In this document: piece by piece, positions 26,171 to 35,993 of the stretch
Layout of the letters: every line of letters begins with the position of its first letter
Numbering within the stretch: the first letter of the stretch is position 1
Assembly (NCBI GenBank): GCA_024280095.1
Contig: JAJRQU010000156.1
Location: 1-38,510, forward strand
Length of the DNA stretch: 38,510 bases
From: Alphaproteobacteria bacterium
Lineage (GTDB): Bacteria > Pseudomonadota > Alphaproteobacteria > Sphingomonadales > Emcibacteraceae
Reading direction: 5' to 3'
Position numbers and translations under genes: made by a program
The notes under the pieces: generated by a model
Databases searched by the model: none
Told to the model about the DNA's origin: nothing
What the model saw: the letters and a program-made list of their open reading frames with translations, nothing else

Positions 26171-27080
26171 TGTGCCACTCGCCCCTAACGTATCGCCGGA
26201 TCAGTTCCATCCCCTCATTTGCATAGGCCGCACATACGGCGGCTTCCTGCGTTCCGAGCAAGCCGGATAAAATCAAGCTCCCGCCCATCGACAGATTAGC
26301 TGTAATATCAGGGGCCATTTCCTGCAGGGGTTTTGCCAGAATATTGGCGACGATCACATCATAAGGCCCTGCGGTGCCAAGATCAGTATCTTGAAAGCCA
26401 TCGCTGGTCAAGGCGGCAAGGCCCGCCTTACCTGACCCGAGGCTAACGACAGCAATCTGGTTAGCCTCCGCATTCTGAATTGTGGTTTGCACGGCGATGG
26501 GGTCAATATCACTGGCGACAATGGTAATGGGCCATAGGCGGCTCATGGCAAGGGCAAGCAAGCCCGAACCACAGCCCAGATCAAGGGCGGTTTTAGGCCT
26601 GTTCGCGCCTTTAAGTTCCTGTTTAAATTCTTGTGACAATTCCCCAATAGCCAAAAGACATCCATGGGTGGTTTCATGCTGGCCCGTGCCAAAAGCCTGC
26701 CCGGCCTCAACCAGAAGGCTAATCCGGTCATGGGGTATTTTATCGCTATCATGGCTGCCGTAAATAAAAAATGGCTTGGCATCAACGGGCTTTAGCAATT
26801 TCTGAGATTCCGAGACCCAATCCCTTTCAGCGACAACAGACAGGCCAAGATCAGCCTTGGTCATGTCAAAATCAGGCAGAATCGCCAATAGTCTTTGCCG
26901 GAGCATCGGCAGATCGGGTTTATGGGTGAAGAAGGCCTCCAAAAGGCGGATCGTTCCGCCGCCGCTTATCTCAAAATCGGACAGGGTCGGGAATGCCTCC
27001 GGATCAAGTCCATAAAGTATTTCTTCCATAAGGGGGATCAGATTTTGATCGACCTTTAAATTAATTTTCCAGCTTGTCAT
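26145..27080 (-). CDS. prmA: Ribosomal protein L11 methyltransferase
   Basis: VEAGQAFGTGQHETTHGCLLAI...TALDLGCGSGLLALAMSRLWPITIVASDIDPIAVQTTIQNAEAN...YDVIVANILAKPLQEMAPDI...LILSGLLGTQEAAVCAAY. Confidence 0.95.
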   Translation of the reverse strand: MTSWKINLKVDQNLIPLMEEILYGLDPEAFPTLSDFEISGGGTIRLLEAFFTHKPDLPMLRQRLLAILPDFDMTKADLGLSVVAERDWVSESQKLLKPVDAKPFFIYGSHDSDKIPHDRISLLVEAGQAFGTGQHETTHGCLLAIGELSQEFKQELKGANRPKTALDLGCGSGLLALAMSRLWPITIVASDIDPIAVQTTIQNAEANQIAVVSLGSGKAGLAALTSDGFQDTDLGTAGPYDVIVANILAKPLQEMAPDITANLSMGGSLILSGLLGTQEAAVCAAYANEGMELIRRYVRGEWHSLMLRQKQ

Positions 27081-27304
27081 ATATTTCTTTTAATTCCTTA
27101 TTCAGGTCACCTTTATCAACCTGTTGCATTATACAGGGGTTATTTTTTTGCGGTTAATAATCTTTGTTATCTGGCTGTTTTTCAATAATAGGCGTGTGAA
27201 ATGCGATCAGTATCATCGATTCTGAGACAAACCACCTGCTGATCTATTGCAAAGACAGGGCGTGCTCCTGTATGATATGAGGATTGAGCAAAAGGATACT
27301 GACA

Positions 27305-28057
27305 ATGAAATTTTTACTGACGCCATTGATGATGGCAATCGTGGCTACCTCTCTTTCCCCCCTTGCGTCGGCAGAGACCAGGGAAATTACCCTTGCCAGT
27401 TTTTCGAAGGTGAATGTTAATGTGCCTATTGATTTTGTTGTCGCCGTAGGTAAAAAACAGTCTTTTACCATGGAAGGGCCAGATGAAGTTCTGGCGCAGA
27501 TCAAAGTCGAAGTCAAAGATGGTACATTGGACATCAGAAAGAAAAGACGTTTCAAAATAATCGAAAAAATCTCTGTGAAAATATCCATGGAAGATTTAAC
27601 CAAATTCGTTATTAATGGCGCGTCTGATGGCAAAATCAGTAATGTGGACAGTAAAATATTCGCGCTTACAATTAACGGATCTGGAGATGTGGTTATTGAG
27701 GGCAAAAGCGATGAGCTGACCGTGACAATCAATGGCTCCGGTGACGTTAAAAGTCAAAGCTTTAATTCGGCAGAGCTATCGGCAAATATCAATGGCTCGG
27801 GCGATATTGCTCTTGCCGGGGAATGTGAAAAGCTTGATCTGTCCATAAGAGGTTCTGGCAATTTTTCAGGCCGCAAGCTGACCTGCGCAAGCGTTAACGC
27901 CAGTATCCGCGGAACTGGAAATGCGACTTTTTATGCCAGTTCAGCCCTTGAGATTCGCACAAACGGCCGTTCGGATGTGAATGTTTATGGTAACCCAGAA
28001 TCCATCCGAAACCGGTCCAGCGGCAGTTCCGATTTTGTGGTTCATGAGGGTAAATGA
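27305..28057 (+). CDS. Secreted head GIN domain-containing protein (DUF2807-like beta-helix), copy 1
   Basis: Signal peptide MKFLLTPLMMAIVATSLSPLASA; repeats FVINGASDGKI, LTINGSGDVVIEG, VTINGSGDVKSQ, ANINGSGDIALAGEC. Start codon ATG at 27305. Confidence 0.87.
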   Translation: MKFLLTPLMMAIVATSLSPLASAETREITLASFSKVNVNVPIDFVVAVGKKQSFTMEGPDEVLAQIKVEVKDGTLDIRKKRRFKIIEKISVKISMEDLTKFVINGASDGKISNVDSKIFALTINGSGDVVIEGKSDELTVTINGSGDVKSQSFNSAELSANINGSGDIALAGECEKLDLSIRGSGNFSGRKLTCASVNASIRGTGNATFYASSALEIRTNGRSDVNVYGNPESIRNRSSGSSDFVVHEGK

Positions 28058-28114
28058 CATCTTTATATCAGTGTGTTATAACGCTGTTTTAAAGGGCTTT
28101 AAGTAGGTGACGTC

Positions 28115-28891
28115 ATGAATTATTTAAAACTTTTAGCTATCGCCACCTTTGCGATTGGCGCCATTTTATATCTGGCTGCTGCTGATGATCATGATGTCGT
28201 TGTTGGGGATCAGGATTATGATCTGGGCGAATATGTTAAAATTACCGTGAATAGCGCGGTAGATCTAAAAGTGCGCGCGGGCGGTGAGTATGGCCTTAAT
28301 GTCAAGGCTGATGAAGCTGACCTGAAAAAACTCAAGATTTATGTCAAAGGCAAAACTCTGGTTATTGAGAATAAGCAGGATATTTTCAATTCATGGAATG
28401 GCACGCCGCCAGAAATCATGATTTCCCTGCCCTTGTTGCAAAAATTCACGCTCAACAGCTCTTCTGAAGTAGAAATAAACCATATCCATGGCAGTTTTTT
28501 TAAGGTTATGCTGAATGGATCTGGCAGCATTCTTTTTGACGGGGCCAGTGATGTGTTATATGCCAGAATCAATGGCTCGGGCACGATTGACAGCGGCTCA
28601 TTTGATGTGGGAAAAGAGGCCGTCATTGTTATTAATGGCAGCGGTGATATGTCTCTGGCCGGAAAATGCCGTAATCTTGAGGCTGAAATCAATGGGTCTG
28701 GCGATTTTACGGGCCGTGATTTTACCTGTGAAAAGGTTGAGGTGGATATCGTAGGATCAGGCGATCTTGATGTTTATGCCAGTGAGGAACTTGACGTGGA
28801 TATTATCGGTTCTGGCACGGTCAATGTTTTTGGCAAGCCACAGCATGTCAAGGATCGTTCACGTAAAAAAAATCATGTGACCATAAAGTAA
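28115..28891 (+). CDS. Secreted head GIN domain-containing protein (DUF2807-like beta-helix), copy 2
   Basis: Same architecture as the upstream gene: VMLNGSGSILFDG, ARINGSGTIDSGSF, IVINGSGDMSLAGKC, AEINGSGDFTGRDFTC. Clear paralog of 27305..28057. Confidence 0.87.
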   Translation: MNYLKLLAIATFAIGAILYLAAADDHDVVVGDQDYDLGEYVKITVNSAVDLKVRAGGEYGLNVKADEADLKKLKIYVKGKTLVIENKQDIFNSWNGTPPEIMISLPLLQKFTLNSSSEVEINHIHGSFFKVMLNGSGSILFDGASDVLYARINGSGTIDSGSFDVGKEAVIVINGSGDMSLAGKCRNLEAEINGSGDFTGRDFTCEKVEVDIVGSGDLDVYASEELDVDIIGSGTVNVFGKPQHVKDRSRKKNHVTIK

Positions 28892-28925
28892 TGGTGACAT
28901 TAATTTTAGCCGCTATGCAGGCCAG

Positions 28926-31247
28926 TTATGCAGGACTGACGAAACTGTCCATGACTTTTCGTTGCGAGCCATTTTCAAAATCAACGTCCAGCTTGTTTCC
29001 GTCCAAAGTGATAACCGCGCCATAACCGAACTTATCGTGGAAGACGCGGTCGCCAACCTTAAAGGCAGAGGCAATGTTTTTTTCTTTGCGGCCTGTTGAT
29101 TTAAAGGGCGCGCCAGGGGGCAAATTACCTTTTGCCCGGCTGCGGTCCAATTGTGGTTTCGGGCTACTCAGACCATATCCCGTATCATATCCTGTCGCCC
29201 AATTAGGGGGTGAGTTTGCTTGATCGTGGCTTGTTGCCTGACCATACATGCCTTGCGGCTTGTTGAATTCCACATGGGCCTCCGGCAGTTCATTGATAAA
29301 GCGGGACGGGATGGGACTGGTGCGGTTGCCGTAAAGATAGCGCGAAGATACATGGAAGATATGGGCTTCTTTTTTGGCGCGGGTCAGGCCGACATAAGCC
29401 AGACGTCTCTCTTCTTCAAGTCCTTTTTCGCCCTGTTCTTCCAATGATTTTTTGCTGGGAAACAGCTCTTCTTCCCAGCCGGGAAGGAAGACGGTTTCAA
29501 ATTCCAGTCCCTTTGAGCCATGAAGGGTCATGATGTTGACTTTATCCTGAACATCATTCTGTGAATTTTCCATAACAAGCGCGATATGTTCCAGAAAATC
29601 TTCCAGCCCTTCAAAAGGCTCCATGGCCCGAACCAGTTCATTAAGATTTTCAAGCTTGCCTTCTGAATCAGGGGACTTGTCCTGGCGCCACATTTGGGTA
29701 TAACCACTTTCCTCCAAAATACTTTCGGTCAGGGCCAGATGATCACCATCCTCTGCCTGTTCCCGCCAGCGGTCGAAATCCTCCAAAAGTTTCCGCAGCG
29801 TATTTTTGGCTTTGCCGCGCAGGTCATCACCGTCAATGATCATATGGGCGGCCTTGGCAAGGGAGCAGCTTTGACTTCGGGAAATCGCGTGCAGTTTTTT
29901 GACGGTCGCCTCCCCAAGGCCGCGCTTTGGTACATTTATAATACGCTCAAATGCCAAGCTGTCATTGGGGTTGTGAATATGGCGCAGATAGGCCGTTACA
30001 TCACGGATTTCGGCGCGTTCATAAAAACGAAAGCCGCCAATTATTCGGTGCGGCAGACCAACTGTTAGAAATCGTTCTTCAAATTCGCGGGTTTGAAAAC
30101 CAGCCCGAACAAGGATGGCCATTTCGCTTAAATTTTGCTTTTTGCGTTGACGATCTTCGATCATTTCACCAATATTACGAGCTTCTTCGCGGCCATCCCA
30201 TACGGGGTTTACGGTAATTTTCTCGCCGCCCTCCCTATCAGTCCAAAGGGTTTTTCCAAGCCGGTTCTCATTGGATTCTATCAGGCCGCCGGATGCGCCC
30301 AATATATGATTGGTGGAACGATAATTCTGTTCCAGCCGGACTATTTTTGCCCCCTCAAAATCTTTTTCGAACCGCAGGATATTACCGACCTCTGCCCCGC
30401 GCCAGCCATATATGGATTGATCATCATCACCAACGCAGCAGATATTCTTGTGATTTTGCGCGAGCAGCCTGAGCAAAAGATATTGCGCCACATTGGTATC
30501 CTGATATTCATCCACCAGAATATAACGGAACCGCCGTTGATAATCCGCCAGAATGTCGGCATTATTTTGAAATAATGTCAGGCACAGCAAAATTAAATCA
30601 CCAAAATCTACGGCATTCAATATTTTGAGCCTTGCCTGATATTCAGCGTACAGGGTTATGGCCTTGCCGTCGGCGTAATTATGGGCTTCTTCCGAGGGAA
30701 CTTGAGAGGCCCGCAACCCGCGATTTTTCCAGCCATCAATCAAGCCGGCCATCACGCGGGGGTTCCATCTTTTCTCATCAATATCATGGCTGCGGACGAT
30801 CTGCTTGACAAGGCGCAGTTGGTCATCGGAATCCAAAATGGTAAAATTGCTTGCCAGCCCCACTTGCGTACTGTGTTTGCGCAGAATCTTAACGCCAATG
30901 GCATGAAAAGTGCCAAGCCAATACATGCTTTCGACCGCATCGCCGATGATCCGGCCAACCCGTTGTTTCATTTCCTGGGCCGCTTTATTGGTGAAAGTCA
31001 CCGCGAGAATCTGTCCCGGAAAAGCGTTTCCCGTGGCCAGAATATGGGCAAGCCGTGTGATCAGAACACGGGTTTTCCCCGTTCCCGCCCCGGCCAGTAC
31101 CAACAAGGGGCCATCTATGGTTTCAACCGCTTGTTTTTGAGGCGGGTTCAAGCCGCTTAGATATTCAGGAAGAGCATCTGTTACCGGTTCTGCCGTAAAA
31201 GGTATATTATCGGCGCCGAAATTATCAAGGTCAAAGGGGTCAGACAT
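28926..31247 (-). CDS. uvrD: UvrD/PcrA-type ATP-dependent DNA helicase
   Basis: LNPPQKQAVETIDGPLLVLAGAGTGKTRVLITRLAHIL...FTNKAAQEMKQRV...LVDEYQDTNVAQYLLLRLLA...CVGDDDQSIYGWRGAE...LEQNYRST...MTLHGSKGLEFETVFLPGWEEELFP...RLAYVGLTRAKKEAHI. Confidence 0.97.
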   Translation of the reverse strand: MSDPFDLDNFGADNIPFTAEPVTDALPEYLSGLNPPQKQAVETIDGPLLVLAGAGTGKTRVLITRLAHILATGNAFPGQILAVTFTNKAAQEMKQRVGRIIGDAVESMYWLGTFHAIGVKILRKHSTQVGLASNFTILDSDDQLRLVKQIVRSHDIDEKRWNPRVMAGLIDGWKNRGLRASQVPSEEAHNYADGKAITLYAEYQARLKILNAVDFGDLILLCLTLFQNNADILADYQRRFRYILVDEYQDTNVAQYLLLRLLAQNHKNICCVGDDDQSIYGWRGAEVGNILRFEKDFEGAKIVRLEQNYRSTNHILGASGGLIESNENRLGKTLWTDREGGEKITVNPVWDGREEARNIGEMIEDRQRKKQNLSEMAILVRAGFQTREFEERFLTVGLPHRIIGGFRFYERAEIRDVTAYLRHIHNPNDSLAFERIINVPKRGLGEATVKKLHAISRSQSCSLAKAAHMIIDGDDLRGKAKNTLRKLLEDFDRWREQAEDGDHLALTESILEESGYTQMWRQDKSPDSEGKLENLNELVRAMEPFEGLEDFLEHIALVMENSQNDVQDKVNIMTLHGSKGLEFETVFLPGWEEELFPSKKSLEEQGEKGLEEERRLAYVGLTRAKKEAHIFHVSSRYLYGNRTSPIPSRFINELPEAHVEFNKPQGMYGQATSHDQANSPPNWATGYDTGYGLSSPKPQLDRSRAKGNLPPGAPFKSTGRKEKNIASAFKVGDRVFHDKFGYGAVITLDGNKLDVDFENGSQRKVMDSFVSPA

Positions 31248-31276
31248 GGTTTCTATATACTTTATATTGATCTGAA

Positions 31277-31777
31277 TTACAGGTTTTTTTTAGGCCTGCG
31301 AATAGCAATGGAACGGCCCATTTCGCGGGGAATGCCATATATTTTATGCTTTTCCACAGTTTGGCGCAGAATATCCATTTTATCTTGATCAAAGCGGGCG
31401 GGCATTCTGGTATCCATATTCACATGGAGAGAAATCTGCTCCATGGTGGCGGACAGAATTGCGCTGTTTCCATGGAAAAGTCGCATGAAACAATGGATGA
31501 ATTTGCTATCCATATCAAGCAGTTGGAAGTGAACACAGATCGGGTCATCCTGTTTTAATTCATGCTGGTAGGTGACATGGCTTTCCAGCACAAAAATCGA
31601 CTTGCCATTTTCCTTGGTGTAATGTGAACCAAGGTCAATATCTTCCAGAAAATTGGTCATGGCCTGATCAAATAGAACGGTATAATAGGCCATATTCATA
31701 TGACCATTAAAATCTATCCATTCTTCCTTAACGCTTGTTTCAAGAAGAATAGGCCCATATTTTTCTTCTTTAGGCAT
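31277..31777 (-). CDS. Thioesterase family protein (hot-dog fold, 4HBT-like)
   Basis: VKEEWIDFNGHMNMAYYTVLFDQAMTNFLEDI...GKSIFVLESHVTYQHELKQDDPICVHFQLLDMDSKFIHCFMRLFHG. Confidence 0.85.
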   Translation of the reverse strand: MPKEEKYGPILLETSVKEEWIDFNGHMNMAYYTVLFDQAMTNFLEDIDLGSHYTKENGKSIFVLESHVTYQHELKQDDPICVHFQLLDMDSKFIHCFMRLFHGNSAILSATMEQISLHVNMDTRMPARFDQDKMDILRQTVEKHKIYGIPREMGRSIAIRRPKKNL

Positions 31778-31940
31778 ATTTTATATCTATTATTCGCGGG
31801 AATTGTATTTTCTTTTGCGCTGTTATCTCTTAAGCGTATCAATTTGTCATCTAAATATTTGAAAATTTTATGGGAAAATAAGAAAACTATTAATCTCTTT
31901 AGGCAATACTGCTCATATAGTTTGAGATAGGAACTCGGTC

Positions 31941-31999
31941 TGACTTATTTTAACCATGGTCATAATATACTAAAATAAGTCATATTATGGCCATGGTTA
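31941..31999. repeat. Two interlocked inverted repeats (A-B-A'-B') in the divergent thioesterase/asmA intergenic region
   Basis: A: TGACTTATTTTA 31941-31952 with TAAAATAAGTCA 31971-31982 (12 bp perfect). B: TAACCATGGTCATAATAT 31951-31968 with ATATTATGGCCATGGTTA 31982-31999 (18 bp, one mismatch that is G-U in RNA). Confidence 0.85.
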
Positions 32000-32095
32000 T
32001 TGTGTCATCTACAATCCCATTATGATACAAATAAAAGATAAGATAAGATGGTTTTCGGTTAAATACCGAATTTAAAAGGGTAGGCGGAGAAGAAA

Positions 32096-35000
32096 TTGAA
32101 AAAGCTGGGCATTGGCTTTGGGATATTAATCACATTATTGATTGGGGTAATTTTAATTGTTCCAAGTTTTCTTAATTGGAATGAATATAAAACCCAAATT
32201 GAACGAACCGCATCGGCCTACACGGGGCGGGACGTAAAAATTAAAGGCGACATTTCTCTGTCTTTTTTGCCGATGACGGCGCTTTCCGTAAAAGATGTCA
32301 CCATGTCCAATATAGAGGGCGGGAAGGCCGAACATATCCTGTCCCTTAAATCTCTTGATATACAGGTGAGCTTCCCTTCCGCCTTGTCTTCTCTATTCGG
32401 GGGGCGGGTGAAGGTGAAGAAATTTATCCTTGTCGACCCGATCGTTGCCTTGGAAGTCTTAAGTGATGGCAGGGTAAACTGGATATTGGATGATCAGAAT
32501 ACCGCTGCGGCAAAACAGGCGACCACGAAAGATATTAGCCTTGAAAATTTTCAGATCGTTAATGGACAAATCAGCTTCGAAGATATGGCCTCCAAACAGA
32601 TGGAGCTGCTCAGAAAGATCAATGCCAATGTGCAGGCCGACAGCATTAAGGGCCCTTTCGTTATTGCCGGCAGTGCGCGCTATAAGGGATTGGGCGTTGA
32701 TCTGGATTTAAAGCTCGGGAAAAACAGGCAAGGCAAGAAAATGCCCGTAACGCTTGCGCTGTTGACGCTGGACCGGCGCGTCTCTGCCAAAGTGATTGGC
32801 GGCATTATGTTCAATGAAAAATCTAATGAAAAGTCTTTGGCTTTTACCGGAAAGCTGGAAATGGCCGCCGGTGAGGCGGGGGATCTTTTAAATGCTGTTG
32901 ATCGCTTTAAAGGTTTGAAAAACCCTGATCATTTGAAAATAGGCCAGGCGTTTTCATTGGATACAGTGGTTGAAGTGCGGCATGATAAAATCATCGTCAA
33001 TGAGGTGAATATGCGCATTGGCCAGAGCCGCGGGCAGGGGAACGGACATATTATCCTTGGGAAAGAAATTAATATTCAGGCGGCATTGTCTATTAATAAA
33101 CTGGATATAGACCCGTTATTGCCAGCTCTTGAAGAGTATCAAAAAAATCGGACGGGTGAGATCGCCGCGCCCCTGCAAAAAGCGGACGTGGAGGCAAGTA
33201 CTATATTGAATCGCCTGTCAGGTAACCTTGACCTGAAACTTGGCGCGTTAAAATATAATGATAAAATTGCCAGCCAGATCGTGCTGAAATTATCTGCCAA
33301 AGAGGGTGTCATTGCTATTTCAACATTACAGGCCCGCATGCCCGGCGGCGCGTCGGTAGCATTCAAGGGTCAGGTCACGCCGCCAGATGCTCAGGAAAAA
33401 ACCCCCATAACGTTAACCGGTGACATGACGGTGAATGCCAGTAACCTGCGGGGTATGCTGGATTGGCTTAAGTTGGATACAGCAGATATTCCGGCCGGGC
33501 AATTAACGCAATTTTCCTATAAAAGTGGCCTAAGGGTAACGGCTGATCTGGTGCAGTTATATGAAATGAATGGCAAGCTGGACGCCGTTAATTATAACGG
33601 CGGTATATCCTACGCCCTTTCCGCGCGGCCGTCTTATGGTATCAACCTTAATTTAGAAAACCTCAACCTTGATTCTTATGTGATCACGGAAAAATCCCCG
33701 GAAAATAAAAAATCAGATGAAAAGATAGATTTAAAAAAGATATTCGAGCGGCTTAGTGAATTTGATGCCAATTATAACATAACGTTATCAAATGTTACGG
33801 CCGGGGGCTTTAAAATTCGTTCCGGTCAATTGAATGGGACACTTCTGGGCGGAGAGCTTGACGCAAAAATCATAAATTTTAGGGATATTTTCGGCGTAAA
33901 TATAGAGGCTTCTGGCAGGGGCGCGAATTTTGGCAGTAAGCCAGAATTTACGCTGGCTCTGTCTGCCGATGCCAAATCGCTGGCCGGGGTGCAAAGAAAT
34001 ATCAAAAGTGATTATTTTATAGACCTTCGCAAATTAGGTAAAATGAAGCTTGCTGGTTCCATTTCCTCAACATTAGAGAGAATGGATGTGGATTTAAAGT
34101 CCAGTTTTGGGGTGAAGAAGCTTAATGTGATTGGGACAATTCGCAGCGCAACTTTGAAGAAGTTTCCCGATATTGGCAGTGCCAGTCTGGACATTGATCT
34201 CCAGTCCACAAGCCTTGCCGCCTTGGTGGATCAACTGGATTTAGGCATGGCGAAACCACGGGCCGCTGATGATCGTCCTGTACGGCTAAGGGGCCGCATC
34301 AAGACAAGTTCAGATATTGTGGATATTGACGGAAAAATAAATATAGCTGCGGGAGAAATATTGATTATCGGCAGAAAAAAAGGCAAAGGCAAAACGGGAA
34401 CTGTTGATTTAGCCGTTGATTTGAAAGGCGCAGAGACGCGCGAATTCATTCGCGGTTTAGGTATTGATTTCAAACCATCAGCAAAGAAACTTGGGGGCAT
34501 TGTGCTTAAGATGAATGTGGCGGGTGTGGGCGACAAGTATGTTATCAAAAATATTGCCGGTGATGTGGGGCCGGTAAAATTGAGCGGTTCTGGTAAATTA
34601 AATATGGCAGCGATCAAGCCTGTCTTTGACTTTAACATAAAGGCCGGCGACATTCCCTTGCATGATTTCTTAGGAAAAGAGATTAAAACTAGTAAATCTG
34701 GTCAAGCGTCAAAATCATATGGCCAATGGGAAAAGTCGGCCATGGATTTGTCGTTATTTTCTCAATATGAGGGCCGCGTCCGAATTTCGGCGGGAAGTTT
34801 GACCTATAATAAATATATTTTTGAAAATCCGGCTTTTGAAGCAATTCTGAAGGATGGGCTACTCTCGGTAAATAATTTTACGGGCCGATTGTTTGGCGGC
34901 GATGTCGCGTTATCGGGGACTTTTGGCGGCGCTGGCAGGCCCAAAATGGCCCTGAATATGACCTTGAAGAAGGCTTCATTATCTGCGGCGACAACATCGT

Positions 35001-35716
35001 CGGCAGGAATCACCCCCGTGACAGGCTTTTTTGACATGTCCGGCCAGTTCACGGGCGAAGGCATGAGCCAATATGAGATGATGTCATCGCTTTCTGGAAC
35101 GGGTAAAGTCACAGCAAGTGCCGGTATGATCAATGGTATTGATATTCCCGGCTTAAGCAATAAGTTATCAGACATGACCAATGACGGTGCCTTCCTAAAG
35201 TTATTGGGCGGCGCACTGTCCGGCGGTCAAACGCCTTACAAAGGCGGGCAAAGCAATTTTGTCGCCAAGGATGGTAAAATACAATTCAGCCCATTTGATA
35301 TTGAATTGGACGGCGCGAAATCCAATGTAAGAATGGCCGTTGATCTCTTGACCTGGACAATTCGCTCAGATGGCTGGTTGGGGCTGGTGGATCATCCGAG
35401 TGCCCCGCCCATTGATGTTAGCGTCAGGGGCGATATCAGCAATCCCCGGATTACTTATAAGACGGATCGCCTGAAAAAATTTGTGGGCGCGAAAATTGCG
35501 TCTAACCTGTTGCAGCAGCTTATTGGAAAAGAGGGCGGCCTTGAAGGGATCTTTGGCGGTCAACCTAAAGGGGACGGAACGCCACCTCCGGCTGTTGATC
35601 CAGATCAGAAGCCAGAGCCAAAGCCAAAACCTGTCGAGGATTTTGGCAAACGGCTGCTTGAGAAACTCTTTGAGAAAACTTCGGACGCAAAAGATAAAGA
35701 AGCCCCAAAACCTTAG
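32096..35716 (+). CDS. AsmA family protein (large inner-membrane-anchored, AsmA/DUF748-like)
   Basis: 1206 aa; KLGIGFGILITLLIGVILIVPSFLNWNEYKTQIERTASAYTGRDVKIKGDISLSFLPMTALSVKDVTMSN is the AsmA N-terminal signature. C-terminal SLSGTGKVTASAGMINGIDIPGL is the AsmA C-terminal motif. TTG start after aggcggag RBS. Confidence 0.92.
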   Translation: MKKLGIGFGILITLLIGVILIVPSFLNWNEYKTQIERTASAYTGRDVKIKGDISLSFLPMTALSVKDVTMSNIEGGKAEHILSLKSLDIQVSFPSALSSLFGGRVKVKKFILVDPIVALEVLSDGRVNWILDDQNTAAAKQATTKDISLENFQIVNGQISFEDMASKQMELLRKINANVQADSIKGPFVIAGSARYKGLGVDLDLKLGKNRQGKKMPVTLALLTLDRRVSAKVIGGIMFNEKSNEKSLAFTGKLEMAAGEAGDLLNAVDRFKGLKNPDHLKIGQAFSLDTVVEVRHDKIIVNEVNMRIGQSRGQGNGHIILGKEINIQAALSINKLDIDPLLPALEEYQKNRTGEIAAPLQKADVEASTILNRLSGNLDLKLGALKYNDKIASQIVLKLSAKEGVIAISTLQARMPGGASVAFKGQVTPPDAQEKTPITLTGDMTVNASNLRGMLDWLKLDTADIPAGQLTQFSYKSGLRVTADLVQLYEMNGKLDAVNYNGGISYALSARPSYGINLNLENLNLDSYVITEKSPENKKSDEKIDLKKIFERLSEFDANYNITLSNVTAGGFKIRSGQLNGTLLGGELDAKIINFRDIFGVNIEASGRGANFGSKPEFTLALSADAKSLAGVQRNIKSDYFIDLRKLGKMKLAGSISSTLERMDVDLKSSFGVKKLNVIGTIRSATLKKFPDIGSASLDIDLQSTSLAALVDQLDLGMAKPRAADDRPVRLRGRIKTSSDIVDIDGKINIAAGEILIIGRKKGKGKTGTVDLAVDLKGAETREFIRGLGIDFKPSAKKLGGIVLKMNVAGVGDKYVIKNIAGDVGPVKLSGSGKLNMAAIKPVFDFNIKAGDIPLHDFLGKEIKTSKSGQASKSYGQWEKSAMDLSLFSQYEGRVRISAGSLTYNKYIFENPAFEAILKDGLLSVNNFTGRLFGGDVALSGTFGGAGRPKMALNMTLKKASLSAATTSSAGITPVTGFFDMSGQFTGEGMSQYEMMSSLSGTGKVTASAGMINGIDIPGLSNKLSDMTNDGAFLKLLGGALSGGQTPYKGGQSNFVAKDGKIQFSPFDIELDGAKSNVRMAVDLLTWTIRSDGWLGLVDHPSAPPIDVSVRGDISNPRITYKTDRLKKFVGAKIASNLLQQLIGKEGGLEGIFGGQPKGDGTPPPAVDPDQKPEPKPKPVEDFGKRLLEKLFEKTSDAKDKEAPKP

Positions 35717-35722
35717 AGCGCT

Positions 35723-35953
35723 CTAAAGGTGGTTTTTCAAGACAAAGACCCGGACGGCGCTGCTTAAATTGACATCAGCTTGATCATTCATTCTCTGTGA
35801 ATCAATTTCCGCAATCAATATACTCAGGCTGATATTTCGAGAATTGGCGATAGACTTCAAGTGATCCCAGAAAATATTTTCCAGCGTAATACTGGTTTGA
35901 TGGCCGGAAATGACAATGGAATGTTTTTTTAATATATTGTCATAACGGGACAA
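35723..35953 (-). CDS. Ribbon-helix-helix domain-containing protein (RHH_4-like)
   Basis: MSRYDNILKKHSIVISGHQTSITLENIFWDHLKSIANSRNISLSILIAEIDSQR: RHH pattern with ITLE beta-strand; near fumarase. Confidence 0.75.
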   Translation of the reverse strand: MSRYDNILKKHSIVISGHQTSITLENIFWDHLKSIANSRNISLSILIAEIDSQRMNDQADVNLSSAVRVFVLKNHL

Positions 35954-35993
35954 ATTAGGGCTTTCCTAGTTTCTTTGGCCTGAATTTTTTTAA

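Noticed and set aside
27244-27732. 162-aa minus-strand ORF opposite head GIN copy 1
   Set aside because: S/T/L-rich shadow ORF opposite a recognisable CDS.
32054-32070. Small hairpin TTCGGTtaaatACCGAA in the asmA leader
   Set aside because: Only 6 bp, no T-run. It may contribute to leader structure but is not convincing alone.
34231-34653. 140-aa minus-strand ORF opposite asmA-like gene
   Set aside because: P/S/I/F-rich antisense shadow ORF of a conserved CDS.
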